A stretch of DNA of 58,897 nt from contig JADMJV010000069.1 of assembly GCA_018780265.1 (NCBI GenBank), positions 111,704 through 170,600 of the forward strand, given 5' to 3'. Source of the DNA: a bacterium (lineage in GTDB: Bacteria; Vulcanimicrobiota; Xenobia; Xenobiales; JADMJV01). Both the position numbers and the translations under genes were made by a program. The notes under the pieces are model-generated. The model was not told the origin of the DNA, searched no databases, and saw only the letters and a program-made list of their open reading frames with translations. Positions 50,483 to 58,897 of this stretch are shown here, piece by piece. Within the stretch, counting starts at the first letter, position 1. Each line of letters opens with the position of its first letter.

Positions 50483-51474
50483 TGCCGGGTGCCCAAATGC
50501 AGCTGGGGGTAGAAAAAACTCCGGTCCCGCGCTTCCAGGGCGGCCCCAGTAGCCATATCCCAGCGGAGAGAAGCCGGCAAACGGGGGATATCCAGACTGG
50601 AGTTAAGCTGGCGCACAATCACCCGCCCACCCACTTTCAGGGCATGGTGGGCCGCCTGAAGCAACTCACAGGCCTGGTCGGCAGACAGCCAGTCCAAAAC
50701 ATTGGAGAGGTGCACCAGGTCAGCAGTGGCCTCGGGCAGTCCTCTCAAAACCTCCAACATCGGTCCGTGAATACACTCCAGTCCTACCATCGGCGTTCCC
50801 CAACCCTCGGGAGCGAGCCAATCCCAGCACTGGCCAGAGGGAAAGGTGCCCGACAATAGCTGGCTCAAAAACGGATTCTTGCCCGAATTGGGGCGCCGCA
50901 TAGCCAGACGAGTACGCCGGGCAAAATGGCTGGCAAAGCTGCGGCGAGGATTCTGGGTAGCCAGCCGGCCGAACAGAGCGACCAGGTTGTCGAGGCTCAT
51001 CACCTCAGCAAAAGCTTCTTCCAGTGACCTGCTGGCCAGAGCCACTCGCAGTGCCGCAAACAGCTGCTCGTAGCGACCCACAAAATCGCCCCCAACCTGG
51101 CCTACCCACTTCAGCGGCCCCAAGGCATCGGGGGGCAAACCCAACTGGTCCAAGGTGGCTCGAATCGCGTCGACACGACCTTCCATGGGCAAGTGACCGA
51201 GCCAGGCCAGGGCCTGTTCACGACTGGCCTGGCAGGCCAGTTGCCATTTGCAGCGGGTCAGGGCCAACTGAGCAGCATTCGTGTCCACCACCATCAGTCG
51301 CCTCAAAGCAAGCCGACTGAGACAGATGGCAGTGTCGCCACCGGAGGCGATCATAACCACGGTGGCTCCAGCAGCCAGAGTAGAACATAACTCCAGATCA
51401 ATACGCGGATCTTCGCGGACCTGAGCAAAAGCCACCGGCAGCGAGGCGACTGCCTCCACCCAGTCAGCGACCAC
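50479..51474 (-). CDS. DUF3419 / BtaA-like 3-amino-3-carboxypropyltransferase
   Basis: A 331-residue SAM-dependent enzyme of the DUF3419 family: VVMIASGGDTAICLSRL (about residues 39-55) and VVDTNAAQLALTRCKW form the SAM-binding site, and a second methyltransferase-like stretch (VHLSNVLDWLSADQACELLQAAHHALKVGGRVIVRQLN) lies near the end. The known relative BtaA transfers the 3-amino-3-carboxypropyl group of SAM to diacylglycerol, the first step to betaine lipid. No BtaB N-methyltransferase is next to it. It begins 1 bp after the desaturase stop. Confidence 0.78.
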   Translation of the reverse strand: MVADWVEAVASLPVAFAQVREDPRIDLELCSTLAAGATVVMIASGGDTAICLSRLALRRLMVVDTNAAQLALTRCKWQLACQASREQALAWLGHLPMEGRVDAIRATLDQLGLPPDALGPLKWVGQVGGDFVGRYEQLFAALRVALASRSLEEAFAEVMSLDNLVALFGRLATQNPRRSFASHFARRTRLAMRRPNSGKNPFLSQLLSGTFPSGQCWDWLAPEGWGTPMVGLECIHGPMLEVLRGLPEATADLVHLSNVLDWLSADQACELLQAAHHALKVGGRVIVRQLNSSLDIPRLPASLRWDMATGAALEARDRSFFYPQLHLGTRQ

Positions 51475-52428
51475 TCAAGCGGGCGGCTGGGAAGCCCCGG
51501 GTCCGGGCTGCATGGTGAACTGCAAAAACTCCCACACAAAGGCGGTGTAGGACGAGATGTAAGGAGCGCCGCGCCGGCGCAACTCCGGCTCTAGAGCTTG
51601 ATGCACGTGGGGAAGTTGATACCAGGGAACCGCCGGGTACAGGTGATGCTCGAGGTGAAAGTTCTCGTTACACATGAAGAAACGTACCAACGGAGTGGTG
51701 AGAATCGTGCGGGTGCCCAACACTTCGTCGTTAGCGTGCTCCAAAAGGGTGTGCTGGCTCATACCCCGGATATTCACCATCGTGTTGATAAACAGCATCG
51801 GCACAAACCAGCCGTGCCATAGCCAATCGGCCGGAACACAGGCCACCGCCACAATTCCCCCCACCAGCGTAGCCATCAACTCCAGGCCTATTCCCAAGCG
51901 GTCACGGCCGTTCCCTTGCCGAAATCCCAACAGGGGAATGGCCGCGATGTAAATCGGATACCCGATCAACAGGCGGGCCCAGTTCATGACGAAAATCAGC
52001 CAGCCCCAAGGCGTGTAGTTGGCGTAGTGGTCAGGATCTCCGCCCTCACCCAAGTGGCGGTGATGTCGCAGGTGGAGCACTCGGTAGGCGGAGCAGTTCT
52101 GCAGCACTGGAATGGCGCAGAGGGCCCCAAAAATTCGGTTCCCCATATGATTCGGAGCCAAAGTCCCATGAACAGCCTCGTGAGCAAAAAGACTGATGCC
52201 ATGCAAGGAAGCAGCGGCCAAGAGGTAGCATGGGATGGCCAGCGTCCAATGACTGAAACCTGCCACTATCACCGCGCTGCAGGCGGCCCCAAGATATAAA
52301 ATGACAAAGATAGCGATTCGCTGGGCGTGGCGCCAGTAATCTACACGGTGTAACTCCAGGGCCAAGGGGCCCTCCAGGCGCGTCACAAGTCGGCCAAATT
52401 CTGGTAGAGTTGACGAAACAGGTACCAT
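51475..52428 (-). CDS. Membrane fatty acid desaturase
   Basis: Taken from the ATG at 52428 (MVPVSSTLPEFGRLVTRLEG); the open frame extends further but overlaps the upstream gene. The 317-residue product has four to five hydrophobic segments and all three histidine boxes of the desaturase/hydroxylase family: HEAVHG, HLRHHRHLGEGGD and NENFHLEHHLYPAVPWYQ. It is diiron and needs an electron donor, not encoded nearby. Start overlaps the end of the diiron-oxidase gene by 46 bp. Confidence 0.85.
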   Translation of the reverse strand: MVPVSSTLPEFGRLVTRLEGPLALELHRVDYWRHAQRIAIFVILYLGAACSAVIVAGFSHWTLAIPCYLLAAASLHGISLFAHEAVHGTLAPNHMGNRIFGALCAIPVLQNCSAYRVLHLRHHRHLGEGGDPDHYANYTPWGWLIFVMNWARLLIGYPIYIAAIPLLGFRQGNGRDRLGIGLELMATLVGGIVAVACVPADWLWHGWFVPMLFINTMVNIRGMSQHTLLEHANDEVLGTRTILTTPLVRFFMCNENFHLEHHLYPAVPWYQLPHVHQALEPELRRRGAPYISSYTAFVWEFLQFTMQPGPGASQPPA

Positions 52429-53063
52429 CCCAATTCGAGGCCCGACTCGACTTCGTGCCTGCAGGCACCCTCGATGGAGCCGAAAAACTGAGCGGCGTGG
52501 CCTTTGTCGATGGCGGCGTGGACCGTATAGTGAACCATCTCGGCCGGCGTTATCCACCCGTTGGCCGCCACGGCCTCCCCGATCAGGGCCGAAATGTCGG
52601 CAAAGGCATACTCAATCATTCCCAGGCAAGCGAAAGCCAGCGTTGTCGATTCGCAAGTACAAGCGCCGTACAGAGCCAGGTTAAAGGCCCGCACCTCGGG
52701 CCCCTCCGGGGCTGGGTCCGCCCCCAGTCGCGCCAGAAAGGCCCGAAAGGTGCAGTCATGGGCCAGTGAAGGTCGAAACCCTGGCTGGCCCTCCTCGTCC
52801 CAGCCGTGCTCTTCGGCCAGGTTGTGCATCAGCACCTGGCGCGCGGCCGAGTTTGGCAGGCGAGCCATAAGAGCCGCCATGGCCCGAGAAAAGAAGGCCA
52901 CTGCGTGGTAAAACTGGCGCTGGCCGTTGATGAAAGACGTACGATCCATTTGGCCCGCCCGCAGGTGGGCAAAATAGCCCTGGCTGAGAAGAGGGTGACG
53001 GGCGAGTAAGGCGTCGGCGGCAGCCTGGACCGAGGCGATGGTCTGGACATTCACGCTCTCCAC
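52383..53063 (-). CDS. Heme-oxygenase-like diiron (TENA/PqqC/HDO) protein
   Basis: A 226-residue all-helical protein of the iron-containing redox/TENA-PqqC superfamily. Metal ligands fit the HDO pattern: Glu-Glu-His in MHNLAEEHGWDEEG, and the pair of His and Asp in HYTVHAAIDKGHAAQFF. HDO enzymes oxidise amino-acid-derived or fatty acid substrates (for example terminal alkene formation by UndA, N-oxygenation and decarboxylation in several natural-product pathways). GTG 53063 is the assumed start; an internal GTG at 53054 has GGAG before it. First gene of the four-gene cluster. Confidence 0.8.
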   Translation of the reverse strand: MESVNVQTIASVQAAADALLARHPLLSQGYFAHLRAGQMDRTSFINGQRQFYHAVAFFSRAMAALMARLPNSAARQVLMHNLAEEHGWDEEGQPGFRPSLAHDCTFRAFLARLGADPAPEGPEVRAFNLALYGACTCESTTLAFACLGMIEYAFADISALIGEAVAANGWITPAEMVHYTVHAAIDKGHAAQFFGSIEGACRHEVESGLELGWYLFRQLYQNLADL

Positions 53064-53183
53064 TATATCAGGCCAAGCCCCTGCTCACAAGGCGAGCAAG
53101 GGCGCAGGACCCGGTCGCACTAATCGCCAACCCCGCACTCGGACAGGTCGCTGTGGCCCGCCATTTTCAAGTCGGATGGAGTA

Positions 53184-54302
53184 TTGTTTGTGCCAAATTT
53201 TGTCTTAGTCGGTTTTGATAAATGGTGCCGTATCAAGAGCGGATTGTCCAACGCCAAGATTGCTGCGGCCATCTCCACCCAAGAAAAGCGCTACTCTGAG
53301 GAGGACGTGCGAGGCTGGAGAGATGGCGGCAGCATCAACGACCCGTCAAGCGTTCTGCTGCCTCTGCGGGTGGCCCTCAAGGAGCCGTGGCCTCCCGCCA
53401 CTGCCGAAGAAGCCTGGGTTGAATTGTTGGAAGTCCTGAGCGCTGCGGTGCCCTTTACAGGTACACCTACCGCGGCCAAGCCGGCCCCCGTGTTGGAGCC
53501 TACCCGGGCCAGCGCACCTCGTCCTAAACCAGCCCCACCCAAGACCGACCCGGTTCTGGAAGCCTGCAAAGCCGACATCGAGCGAGCCGCCGAGGAACTG
53601 GCCGGAGTCGTCAGTCTGGCCGACCAGGTGCAGGCGGGTTGGTTTACTCGGACCGCCGAAAAACTCAAGAAATATGCAGCCGGTCGCGATATGAAGCACC
53701 GCAAAGCTTACCTGCAATACTGTCTGCAGCGAGCCGAGACCACTCTGGAAAAGGCTCGCTCCAGACGAGCCGATCTGGCCGCCAAACTGGCCGGCCTGGG
53801 GGCAGCTCTGGGCACCTTTGATACCATGCAAAAAGAGTGCACCGAGCGCATGGAACGCAAACGCGACGAAAACGTGGCCCTGTGGAGAGAACTCAAGCAG
53901 GCTGCTCCCCAGGTGGCAACCGCTCGTCAAACTTTCGAACGGGCCACCTCCAAGAGTCTGGCCGGCCTGGACGACGTACTCAAGCGCGCAGAAGCGGCGG
54001 TGACCGACTGGAAGGCCAAGCACGATATGATCTCTGACGAAGGCGGCATCACGCTCTCCTGGGTCAGCCGCGACTCCAAAATCGGGCAGCGCCTTCGCCT
54101 CCAGCACACAAACGCCAGCTGGAACGCAGAGTTTGACCCCTTTGAAGGATGCTGTATCTGCAAAGACAAGCTGGCGGACAGCTACAAAGTCGGCGGGTCG
54201 CACAAACAGGAAAAGCCGGTGGAGATCGACCTGGCCTGCGAAATCGACCTCACTGTGGTGGGACTCCAACGCCGTCAGGAGGCCGTACAGGCCATTTGCT
54301 GA
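53184..54302 (+). CDS. Coiled-coil hypothetical protein
   Basis: A 372-residue protein. I keep the TTG at 53184, though the GTG at 53190 is better spaced from GGATGGAG and may be the true start. Residues 1-60 (KWCRIKSGLSNAKIAAAIS, YSEEDVRGWRDGG) look like a DNA-binding-type helical module. A Pro/Ala-rich linker (about 92-122) separates it from a long coiled-coil core (about 125-280). The last 80 residues carry a CCIC motif (EGCCICKDKLADSY) that could bind metal. Only 3 bp separate it from the S1 protein gene, so the two form a pair. Confidence 0.65.
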   Translation: MFVPNFVLVGFDKWCRIKSGLSNAKIAAAISTQEKRYSEEDVRGWRDGGSINDPSSVLLPLRVALKEPWPPATAEEAWVELLEVLSAAVPFTGTPTAAKPAPVLEPTRASAPRPKPAPPKTDPVLEACKADIERAAEELAGVVSLADQVQAGWFTRTAEKLKKYAAGRDMKHRKAYLQYCLQRAETTLEKARSRRADLAAKLAGLGAALGTFDTMQKECTERMERKRDENVALWRELKQAAPQVATARQTFERATSKSLAGLDDVLKRAEAAVTDWKAKHDMISDEGGITLSWVSRDSKIGQRLRLQHTNASWNAEFDPFEGCCICKDKLADSYKVGGSHKQEKPVEIDLACEIDLTVVGLQRRQEAVQAIC

Positions 54303-54305
54303 GCC

Positions 54306-55010
54306 ATGACCCAATCAAACCCCACACCTGCCATAGGCAGATTTGCCCACTTGAAAGTCTCGGCCGTGCAAAGCATGGGCGCCTTTTTGGAATGGGGACG
54401 TCCCGACCAACTCTTTCTGCCAACCCGGGAGCAAACCGAAGCGCTCTCGCCCGGTGACGATGTCGTTGTATTTATCTTTTTGGACAAAACCGAACGCCCG
54501 GTGGCTTCCATGCACCTTGACCAATTTATCGACCAGGATACCTCTCGCCTCCACCCGGAGCAGCGGGTAGAATTACTCGTGTTTGCAGAGACGCCGCTGG
54601 GATTCCAGGCGATCATCAACGACCGCCAGGTAGGCGTGCTCTATCACGGTGAAGTATTTCAGACCCTGGACTACGGGAGTCGACTGCCGGGCTACGTCAA
54701 ACGAGTCCGCGAAGATGGCAAAGTAGACCTGATTCTGCAACCCATCGGCATGAAGGGCACAGATGACCTGAGTCGACAGATTTTGGACCGACTCAAAGAA
54801 CGCGGCGGTTTTTTACCGCTGAACGATAAAAGCACACCAGAGACCATATACGCCCTCTTTGGAGTGAGCAAAAAGAAATTCAAAATGGCACTTGGGAGTC
54901 TGTACAAAAAACAACTCATCAGCATCGACCAGGATGGTATCAGGAGCTGGCACCAGGATTCGCGCCACTCTTCGAGCACTACACCACCAGGCTGCGGGAC
55001 CGAGCCTTAA
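54306..55010 (+). CDS. CvfB-like S1 RNA-binding protein
   Basis: A 234-residue protein with CvfB/YitL architecture: S1-like domains (FAHLKVSAVQSMGAFLEWG and the segment GFQAIINDRQVGVLYHGEVFQTLDYG), a third S1 repeat (LPGYVKRVREDGKVDLILQPIG) and a C-terminal winged helix (IYALFGVSKKKFKMALGSLYKKQLI). The family binds RNA and affects virulence gene expression in Gram-positive bacteria; in other phyla the role is unknown. Start codon is 3 bp after the preceding stop, and its end overlaps the kinase gene by 4 bp, convergent. Confidence 0.83.
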   Translation: MTQSNPTPAIGRFAHLKVSAVQSMGAFLEWGRPDQLFLPTREQTEALSPGDDVVVFIFLDKTERPVASMHLDQFIDQDTSRLHPEQRVELLVFAETPLGFQAIINDRQVGVLYHGEVFQTLDYGSRLPGYVKRVREDGKVDLILQPIGMKGTDDLSRQILDRLKERGGFLPLNDKSTPETIYALFGVSKKKFKMALGSLYKKQLISIDQDGIRSWHQDSRHSSSTTPPGCGTEP

Positions 55011-58000
55011 GGCGGCACCGTAGATTCCAGCAACAGTTGTCCCTCCTGGTCCCGCTTGAGGCCCAGATCGTGACGCAGTTGGCGAACAATGGAGGGGGCC
55101 GGACCCACCTCGGAGACCAGCTTCCAAAGGCCCATGCCTTGAGGGCAACCGACGGCCAGAGTTTGACCCGTGGAGTCAAAGGCCAGAGCACCTGCCTCGG
55201 CTATCCCTGGGGCCAGCGCCGAAATGGGACGCAGGCTGGCCAGGTCATAGACTCGGACCCCGGCCGGACCAGAAAGAGCGACCCACGAGCGTCGTGGGTG
55301 AAAAGCCAGCGTATTGACTTCATCTTCCCCGAGCTGAGACCAGCGTTCTGGGTGGTGCACAAGAGTGCGCAAAACCCGGCCATCCACAGTGCCCACCAGT
55401 AAGTAGTTGGCATCGGGGGAGAACCAACCGGCCCCAGTCCGCGCCGTGCCGGTATTCAGGTCGGTACGCTGACCGCCGACGGCATAGAGGTGCACCTGAT
55501 TTCGGCGGGCGCATGCCAACCAGGCACCGGTGGGCGAAAGAGCCAGCCAACCGACGCCCCCATCAAAAGGCGAAGCCCAAACGGGCCTGTCGCTTGCGAC
55601 GGTCCACAGGCTCAACCGGTCTGGGGTAACGATGGCAAAGTGGCTGCCATCCAGGCTCCAAACCGCCCTGCCGTCGGGCAAGGCGACGCCCAGCAAAGGG
55701 GAAGTCAAGCCCGGCTGGCGGGGCTTTAGATAGAACCCTTTGGCGTGCTTTCCATTGACCAGTTCAAATCGGCCGTCAGGGCTGACCCGATAGGGTTGCC
55801 GGGCCAGATCCTGGCGACCCTGTGGGTCTAGAAAATACTGCCCCATGGACCGATCCCAGCGATTCTCGCGCACACCCGACATGGCCGCACTCACCGCCAG
55901 TGTGCGTCCATCTCGGGTCCAGTGCAGGCCATCCACGTGGGTTACCAGTCCGGTCGGATAGCCCGATTTGACGCGAACCGACCACTTCTGCTGCCGGCCC
56001 TGCCAGGTGTCGACCTGCGAGGGGGGGTGTGCGCCACTCAGTTGGCCCGTTGGTCCCCAGCCCACCGCAGTAGTGGGTCGGTCGGTCAACCAATCGACCG
56101 ACCTGGTCAAGCCCCGAACCTCCAGTTGACCATCTGACGAAAGCAAAGCCAGACCGTCCCCGGCGGGGCTAAACTCGGCCGCCGCCGTCGTCAAAAGGGT
56201 GCTGAAGGGACCTCCCACCGTGCGACCATGGCGGTCGACCACCCGGGCCCAACCTTCGCCCCCTATCAGCAACAGTTCTCCGGCAGGATCAAAGTGAAGT
56301 GCGGTGGGTGGCGCTTCTATGCCCATCCGCCAAACCACCTTAGCTGTCCCAACATTCCAGCAGATCACCTCGGTCCGGGTTACCGTAATCAATCTGCGCC
56401 CGTCGTTGCTGAGCAACGACCTCTGGCAGGGTGCGATAGACCAACTCTTCAGGCGCCGCCCGGAGCCATCCATCAGCCCAATCTTCCAGTGAGACCGATC
56501 CAACCACAATGAGAAACGTCTGTCTGGAGTCACCTGCAGGCAGCTAAAATCGGGATTCACATCTGCGAGGGATCGGCCGATAGTGAGAGGGTGGGGGTAG
56601 GAAGTCACTCCTCCCAGTGCCAGGTGGCTACGCTCGGGAACCCAATGCTGCCAAACTCCCGAGTCGGACAGCACCTCAACCTCACCTTTGTCGACCAGGG
56701 CGGCCGCTTGAGCGTGCCCTCCCAGGCGGTACCCAACCGCATCGTGGCGAACTTCGAGACGACCAGGAAAAGTTAGCAAAAAGCGCCGATCCGGGCCTGC
56801 TTCCAGAGCAACCAGGGAGCCCTCAGTGCGCCACTGCAAGGCCCCGCTGCTGGCCGTGCGGCATTCCACACGGCTTTTCTCAGAGTAGGGCAAGGTGTAG
56901 GCAATCTGTGTGCCGTCTAAAGAATAACGCAACAGCCCCGGGGGCCTCAGGGAATCGGGCAGAGAACTGGGCTCCCACACGATCGGCTCGCGCCAGCGCA
57001 GCGGATAGCGGTGCGACGTGCCCAGCAGCAGGCGCAGCCCCGGCTCGTCGGGTAGTTCTTGCAACAGCGAAGTCCAGCCCAGCAAGGCGGTATCAGGCCG
57101 GCCCTGGCGCTCCGACTGTATGCCCGCTTCCCATTTCAGCGTAATCCCCTGCTCGACCAGACTCCGATTGGCCTGTCCCAGGCGCTGATTGGAAGCTTCC
57201 AACTCACTATTCTTGCTCTCAATCTGGCGCCAGGAAGTGATTCCCAGTCCGGTCAGGGCTAACGCACCCAGCAGGGTGGCCGCCACCACCGGTCGCTGCA
57301 CCCATTTGCGCAATCGGTAGGCCAGGCTCCAGGGACGCCGGCAAAGCAGGGGCTCTCCTCGGTCCCGATGATCTAGATCGGCCAAAAGAGGATACATCGA
57401 TGGGGTGCGTTTGCCCGGTTCGATCTCCAGGGATCGTTCTATGATGCAGGCCAGATCGGTGTCCACTCGGGGGTTCAGGCTGCGCACGGGAGTCAGAACT
57501 CGGCTCAACAACAGTTCTCGATAGAGTTGAATTTTCTGTTCCACACTGCCGGACGACAGCGAAACACGGTCCGACTCAGACAGGCGTGGAATCACCCCCG
57601 TCAGCAAAAAGTAGGCGGTAGCACCCAGACTGTAGACATCCCAACGGACGTCGGGCAGCGATTCGGGGGCGGCCTGCTCCGGAGGCATATAGCCGAGGGT
57701 CCCTAAACTGCGACCGGCTACGTCTTGCAGCAGTGACTGCCCAAAGTCGACCAGGCGAATGCGGTATTGATCATCGAGTAGCAAATTGGACGGCTTTAAG
57801 TCGCAGTGCAGTATGCCTTTCTCGTGGGTGTAACTGAGCGCCAAGGCGGCTTCTCGCAACCACTGAACGGCCCGGGCGAGAGTGGGCCGCGCAGGCAAAT
57901 CGGCCAGCGAACCCTGGCGCAACCAGGGCATTACAAAGTAGGGCGGATTGTACTGCAAATCAGCATCGAGCAAAGTGATCACGCCCGGGTGCTCGGCCAC

Positions 58001-58258
58001 CTGGCGCAGCGTGGCCACCTCGCGCACAAAGCCTTCCCAACCCTGTGCCGGCCGATGTAAGACCTTCACAGCCACCCATTGTTCGGTGCGCAACTGCACG
58101 GCCGACCAGACCGAGCCAAAAGAGCCCTGACCGAGTAGCCTGGCTAACCGATAGTTGGGTATGCTCGGCGGGGCATCGTCGGAAATGCGACGGCTACTCT
58201 CAAGAGCCACGCCTGCCTGCTCGACGGTGACCTCTTCCAATTCACTCACACCCGGCAC
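55007..58258 (-). CDS. Ser/Thr protein kinase with transmembrane segment and C-terminal WD40-like propeller
   Basis: A 1083-residue Hanks-type kinase. N-terminal lobe: GQGSFGSVW and catalytic Lys65 in VAVKVL. Catalytic loop HCDLKPSNLLLDD has Cys in place of the usual Arg of HRD, a change that marks kinases not needing activation-loop phosphorylation. VDFGQSL is the Mg-binding DFG, and GTLGYMPPEQA is the activation-segment APE equivalent. A hydrophobic stretch (about 324-342, VVAATLLGALALTGLGI) is a membrane anchor, then a short coiled coil and about 650 residues of WD40-type repeats presumably outside the membrane. It senses a signal through the propeller and phosphorylates cytoplasmic targets (family knowledge). 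Confidence 0.87.
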   Translation of the reverse strand: MPGVSELEEVTVEQAGVALESSRRISDDAPPSIPNYRLARLLGQGSFGSVWSAVQLRTEQWVAVKVLHRPAQGWEGFVREVATLRQVAEHPGVITLLDADLQYNPPYFVMPWLRQGSLADLPARPTLARAVQWLREAALALSYTHEKGILHCDLKPSNLLLDDQYRIRLVDFGQSLLQDVAGRSLGTLGYMPPEQAAPESLPDVRWDVYSLGATAYFLLTGVIPRLSESDRVSLSSGSVEQKIQLYRELLLSRVLTPVRSLNPRVDTDLACIIERSLEIEPGKRTPSMYPLLADLDHRDRGEPLLCRRPWSLAYRLRKWVQRPVVAATLLGALALTGLGITSWRQIESKNSELEASNQRLGQANRSLVEQGITLKWEAGIQSERQGRPDTALLGWTSLLQELPDEPGLRLLLGTSHRYPLRWREPIVWEPSSLPDSLRPPGLLRYSLDGTQIAYTLPYSEKSRVECRTASSGALQWRTEGSLVALEAGPDRRFLLTFPGRLEVRHDAVGYRLGGHAQAAALVDKGEVEVLSDSGVWQHWVPERSHLALGGVTSYPHPLTIGRSLADVNPDFSCLQVTPDRRFSLWLDRSHWKIGLMDGSGRRLKSWSIAPCQRSLLSNDGRRLITVTRTEVICWNVGTAKVVWRMGIEAPPTALHFDPAGELLLIGGEGWARVVDRHGRTVGGPFSTLLTTAAAEFSPAGDGLALLSSDGQLEVRGLTRSVDWLTDRPTTAVGWGPTGQLSGAHPPSQVDTWQGRQQKWSVRVKSGYPTGLVTHVDGLHWTRDGRTLAVSAAMSGVRENRWDRSMGQYFLDPQGRQDLARQPYRVSPDGRFELVNGKHAKGFYLKPRQPGLTSPLLGVALPDGRAVWSLDGSHFAIVTPDRLSLWTVASDRPVWASPFDGGVGWLALSPTGAWLACARRNQVHLYAVGGQRTDLNTGTARTGAGWFSPDANYLLVGTVDGRVLRTLVHHPERWSQLGEDEVNTLAFHPRRSWVALSGPAGVRVYDLASLRPISALAPGIAEAGALAFDSTGQTLAVGCPQGMGLWKLVSEVGPAPSIVRQLRHDLGLKRDQEGQLLLESTVPP

Positions 58259-58265
58259 TCCATCA

Positions 58266-58897
58266 TCATTTCAACCGTTGATACACTACGGGCGGCTGAA
58301 AGATCCCGGCCAAATGAAGCGGCACCCGGGTACGCACGCAAATCCAGTTGTCCCCAGCGTGCAATTTTCCGCTCATATCAACATCCCAGAGAAAGCGATA
58401 GTCCTCGCGCCACCACAGGTCCTGCTGATTGCGACTGGCCTGCAGATTGCCGTCCAGATACAGCCACGACGAGTTGAACAGCCCGGGAAAGGCCAGATGT
58501 AGCGGCAACGCGGCTTCGGGGCCGGTCAACCGAAGGCGCCAACGATACCAGGCGAAACCGGTGCGCGGCTCACCCCCTTGAGGCAACAAATATCGGTCGA
58601 CGGGCATGGTTTCCCAGTTTTTGGAACGGTCGTCGGCCCAATTTTGCCACAGCCCGTGGTCGTCCAGATCCCAGCGAAAATCCCAACGCCGCGGGGAAGT
58701 GCGCACCAACCTCCCCTGGGGTCCGGCCACCAGCCGGCTTAACTCCTCAAGATAGGCCGCTTCACCCGTCCAGAATGCTGGGCCGCTTTCGGGATATTTG
58801 CGATAGGTGGTGAAAGTGGGGTTCATATCCGTCAGTTTTTCTCGCTCGGCCAGACAGGCGCGGGCGATGCGGGCGGCTTCGGCATAGTCAGCGGTGG
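58266..58897 (-). CDS. C-terminal part of a protein with a glycoside-hydrolase-like sugar-binding domain (5' end outside window)
   Basis: The frame stays open to the window end; upstream of the ATG at 58826 it reads ADYAEAARIARACLAEREKL, so that Met is internal and the gene starts beyond the window. The visible 210 residues begin NPTFTTYRKYPESGPAFWT, then a jelly-roll-like domain FAWYRWRLRLTGPEAALPLHL, WLYLDGNLQASRNQQDLWW and GDNWICVRTRVPLH, as in the galactose-binding domains of GH2-type and related glycoside hydrolases. Catalytic residues, if any, lie outside the window. Only 7 bp separate its stop from the start of the kinase gene on the same strand, so the two may be cotranscribed. Confidence 0.65.
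   Translation of the reverse strand, partial: TADYAEAARIARACLAEREKLTDMNPTFTTYRKYPESGPAFWTGEAAYLEELSRLVAGPQGRLVRTSPRRWDFRWDLDDHGLWQNWADDRSKNWETMPVDRYLLPQGGEPRTGFAWYRWRLRLTGPEAALPLHLAFPGLFNSSWLYLDGNLQASRNQQDLWWREDYRFLWDVDMSGKLHAGDNWICVRTRVPLHLAGIFQPPVVYQRLK

Overview
The window is dense, GC-rich bacterial chromosome with genes on both strands, short intergenic gaps, frequent GTG/TTG starts and several ATGA-type start/stop overlaps. I cannot name the genus. Signal peptides, a lipobox protein, a PilZ protein, a WD40-fused Ser/Thr kinase, DUF3300/DUF2950 secreted proteins and a tubulin-like protein point to a free-living environmental bacterium from a poorly sampled lineage. I see no plasmid, prophage, CRISPR, rRNA or tRNA signature, and no gene-free stretch longer than about 300 bases.

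Layout. 1-5495: end of an unrecognised protein, a membrane spermidine-synthase-like protein, a GT-C glycosyltransferase and a zinc-ribbon beta-propeller protein. 5540-10734: a tubulin-like protein translationally coupled to a zinc-ribbon Hsp70-like protein, with the propeller gene diverging from it. 10712-15686 (minus): DUF6941, an SAH/MTA-deaminase-like amidohydrolase, DUF1015, a decayed Phd/PIN toxin-antitoxin pair with a recognisable operator, a secreted endonuclease/exonuclease/phosphatase-family protein and a small membrane protein. 15914-23695 (plus): a vWA/His-rich/ADP-ribosylglycohydrolase-like fusion, a PLD-family protein, a membrane-anchored repeat-like protein and a very short cytochrome P450.

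23670-33064: histidine phosphatase, NadR-like bifunctional enzyme, Tex, acyltransferase, PfkB kinase, a Gly/Met-rich protein with a Cys/His hydrolase-like tail, and an NmrA/DUF2867 oxidoreductase operon. 33278-43006: PilZ protein, an archaeal-type ATPase whose start codon lies in a perfect 18-bp inverted repeat beside an amidohydrolase pseudogene, an FG-GAP lipoprotein, a purine permease coupled to a one-chain molybdenum hydroxylase, Hsp20 and a transposase remnant. 43037-49542: a potassium channel and a run of exported proteins ending in the DUF3300-DUF2950 pair. 49547-53063 (minus): four tightly packed genes (heme-oxygenase-like diiron protein, fatty acid desaturase, BtaA-like DUF3419 enzyme, GNAT) that look like an uncharacterised lipid or amino-acid-derived metabolite pathway. 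53184-58897: coiled-coil protein, CvfB-like S1 protein, kinase/WD40 receptor and the end of a protein with a carbohydrate-binding-like fold.

Most unusual: the tubulin/Hsp70/propeller module, the vWA-DraG-like fusion, the DUF3419/desaturase/diiron/GNAT cluster, the inverted repeat over the ATPase start, and a 34-bp promoter-like element present twice together with apparently leaderless genes.
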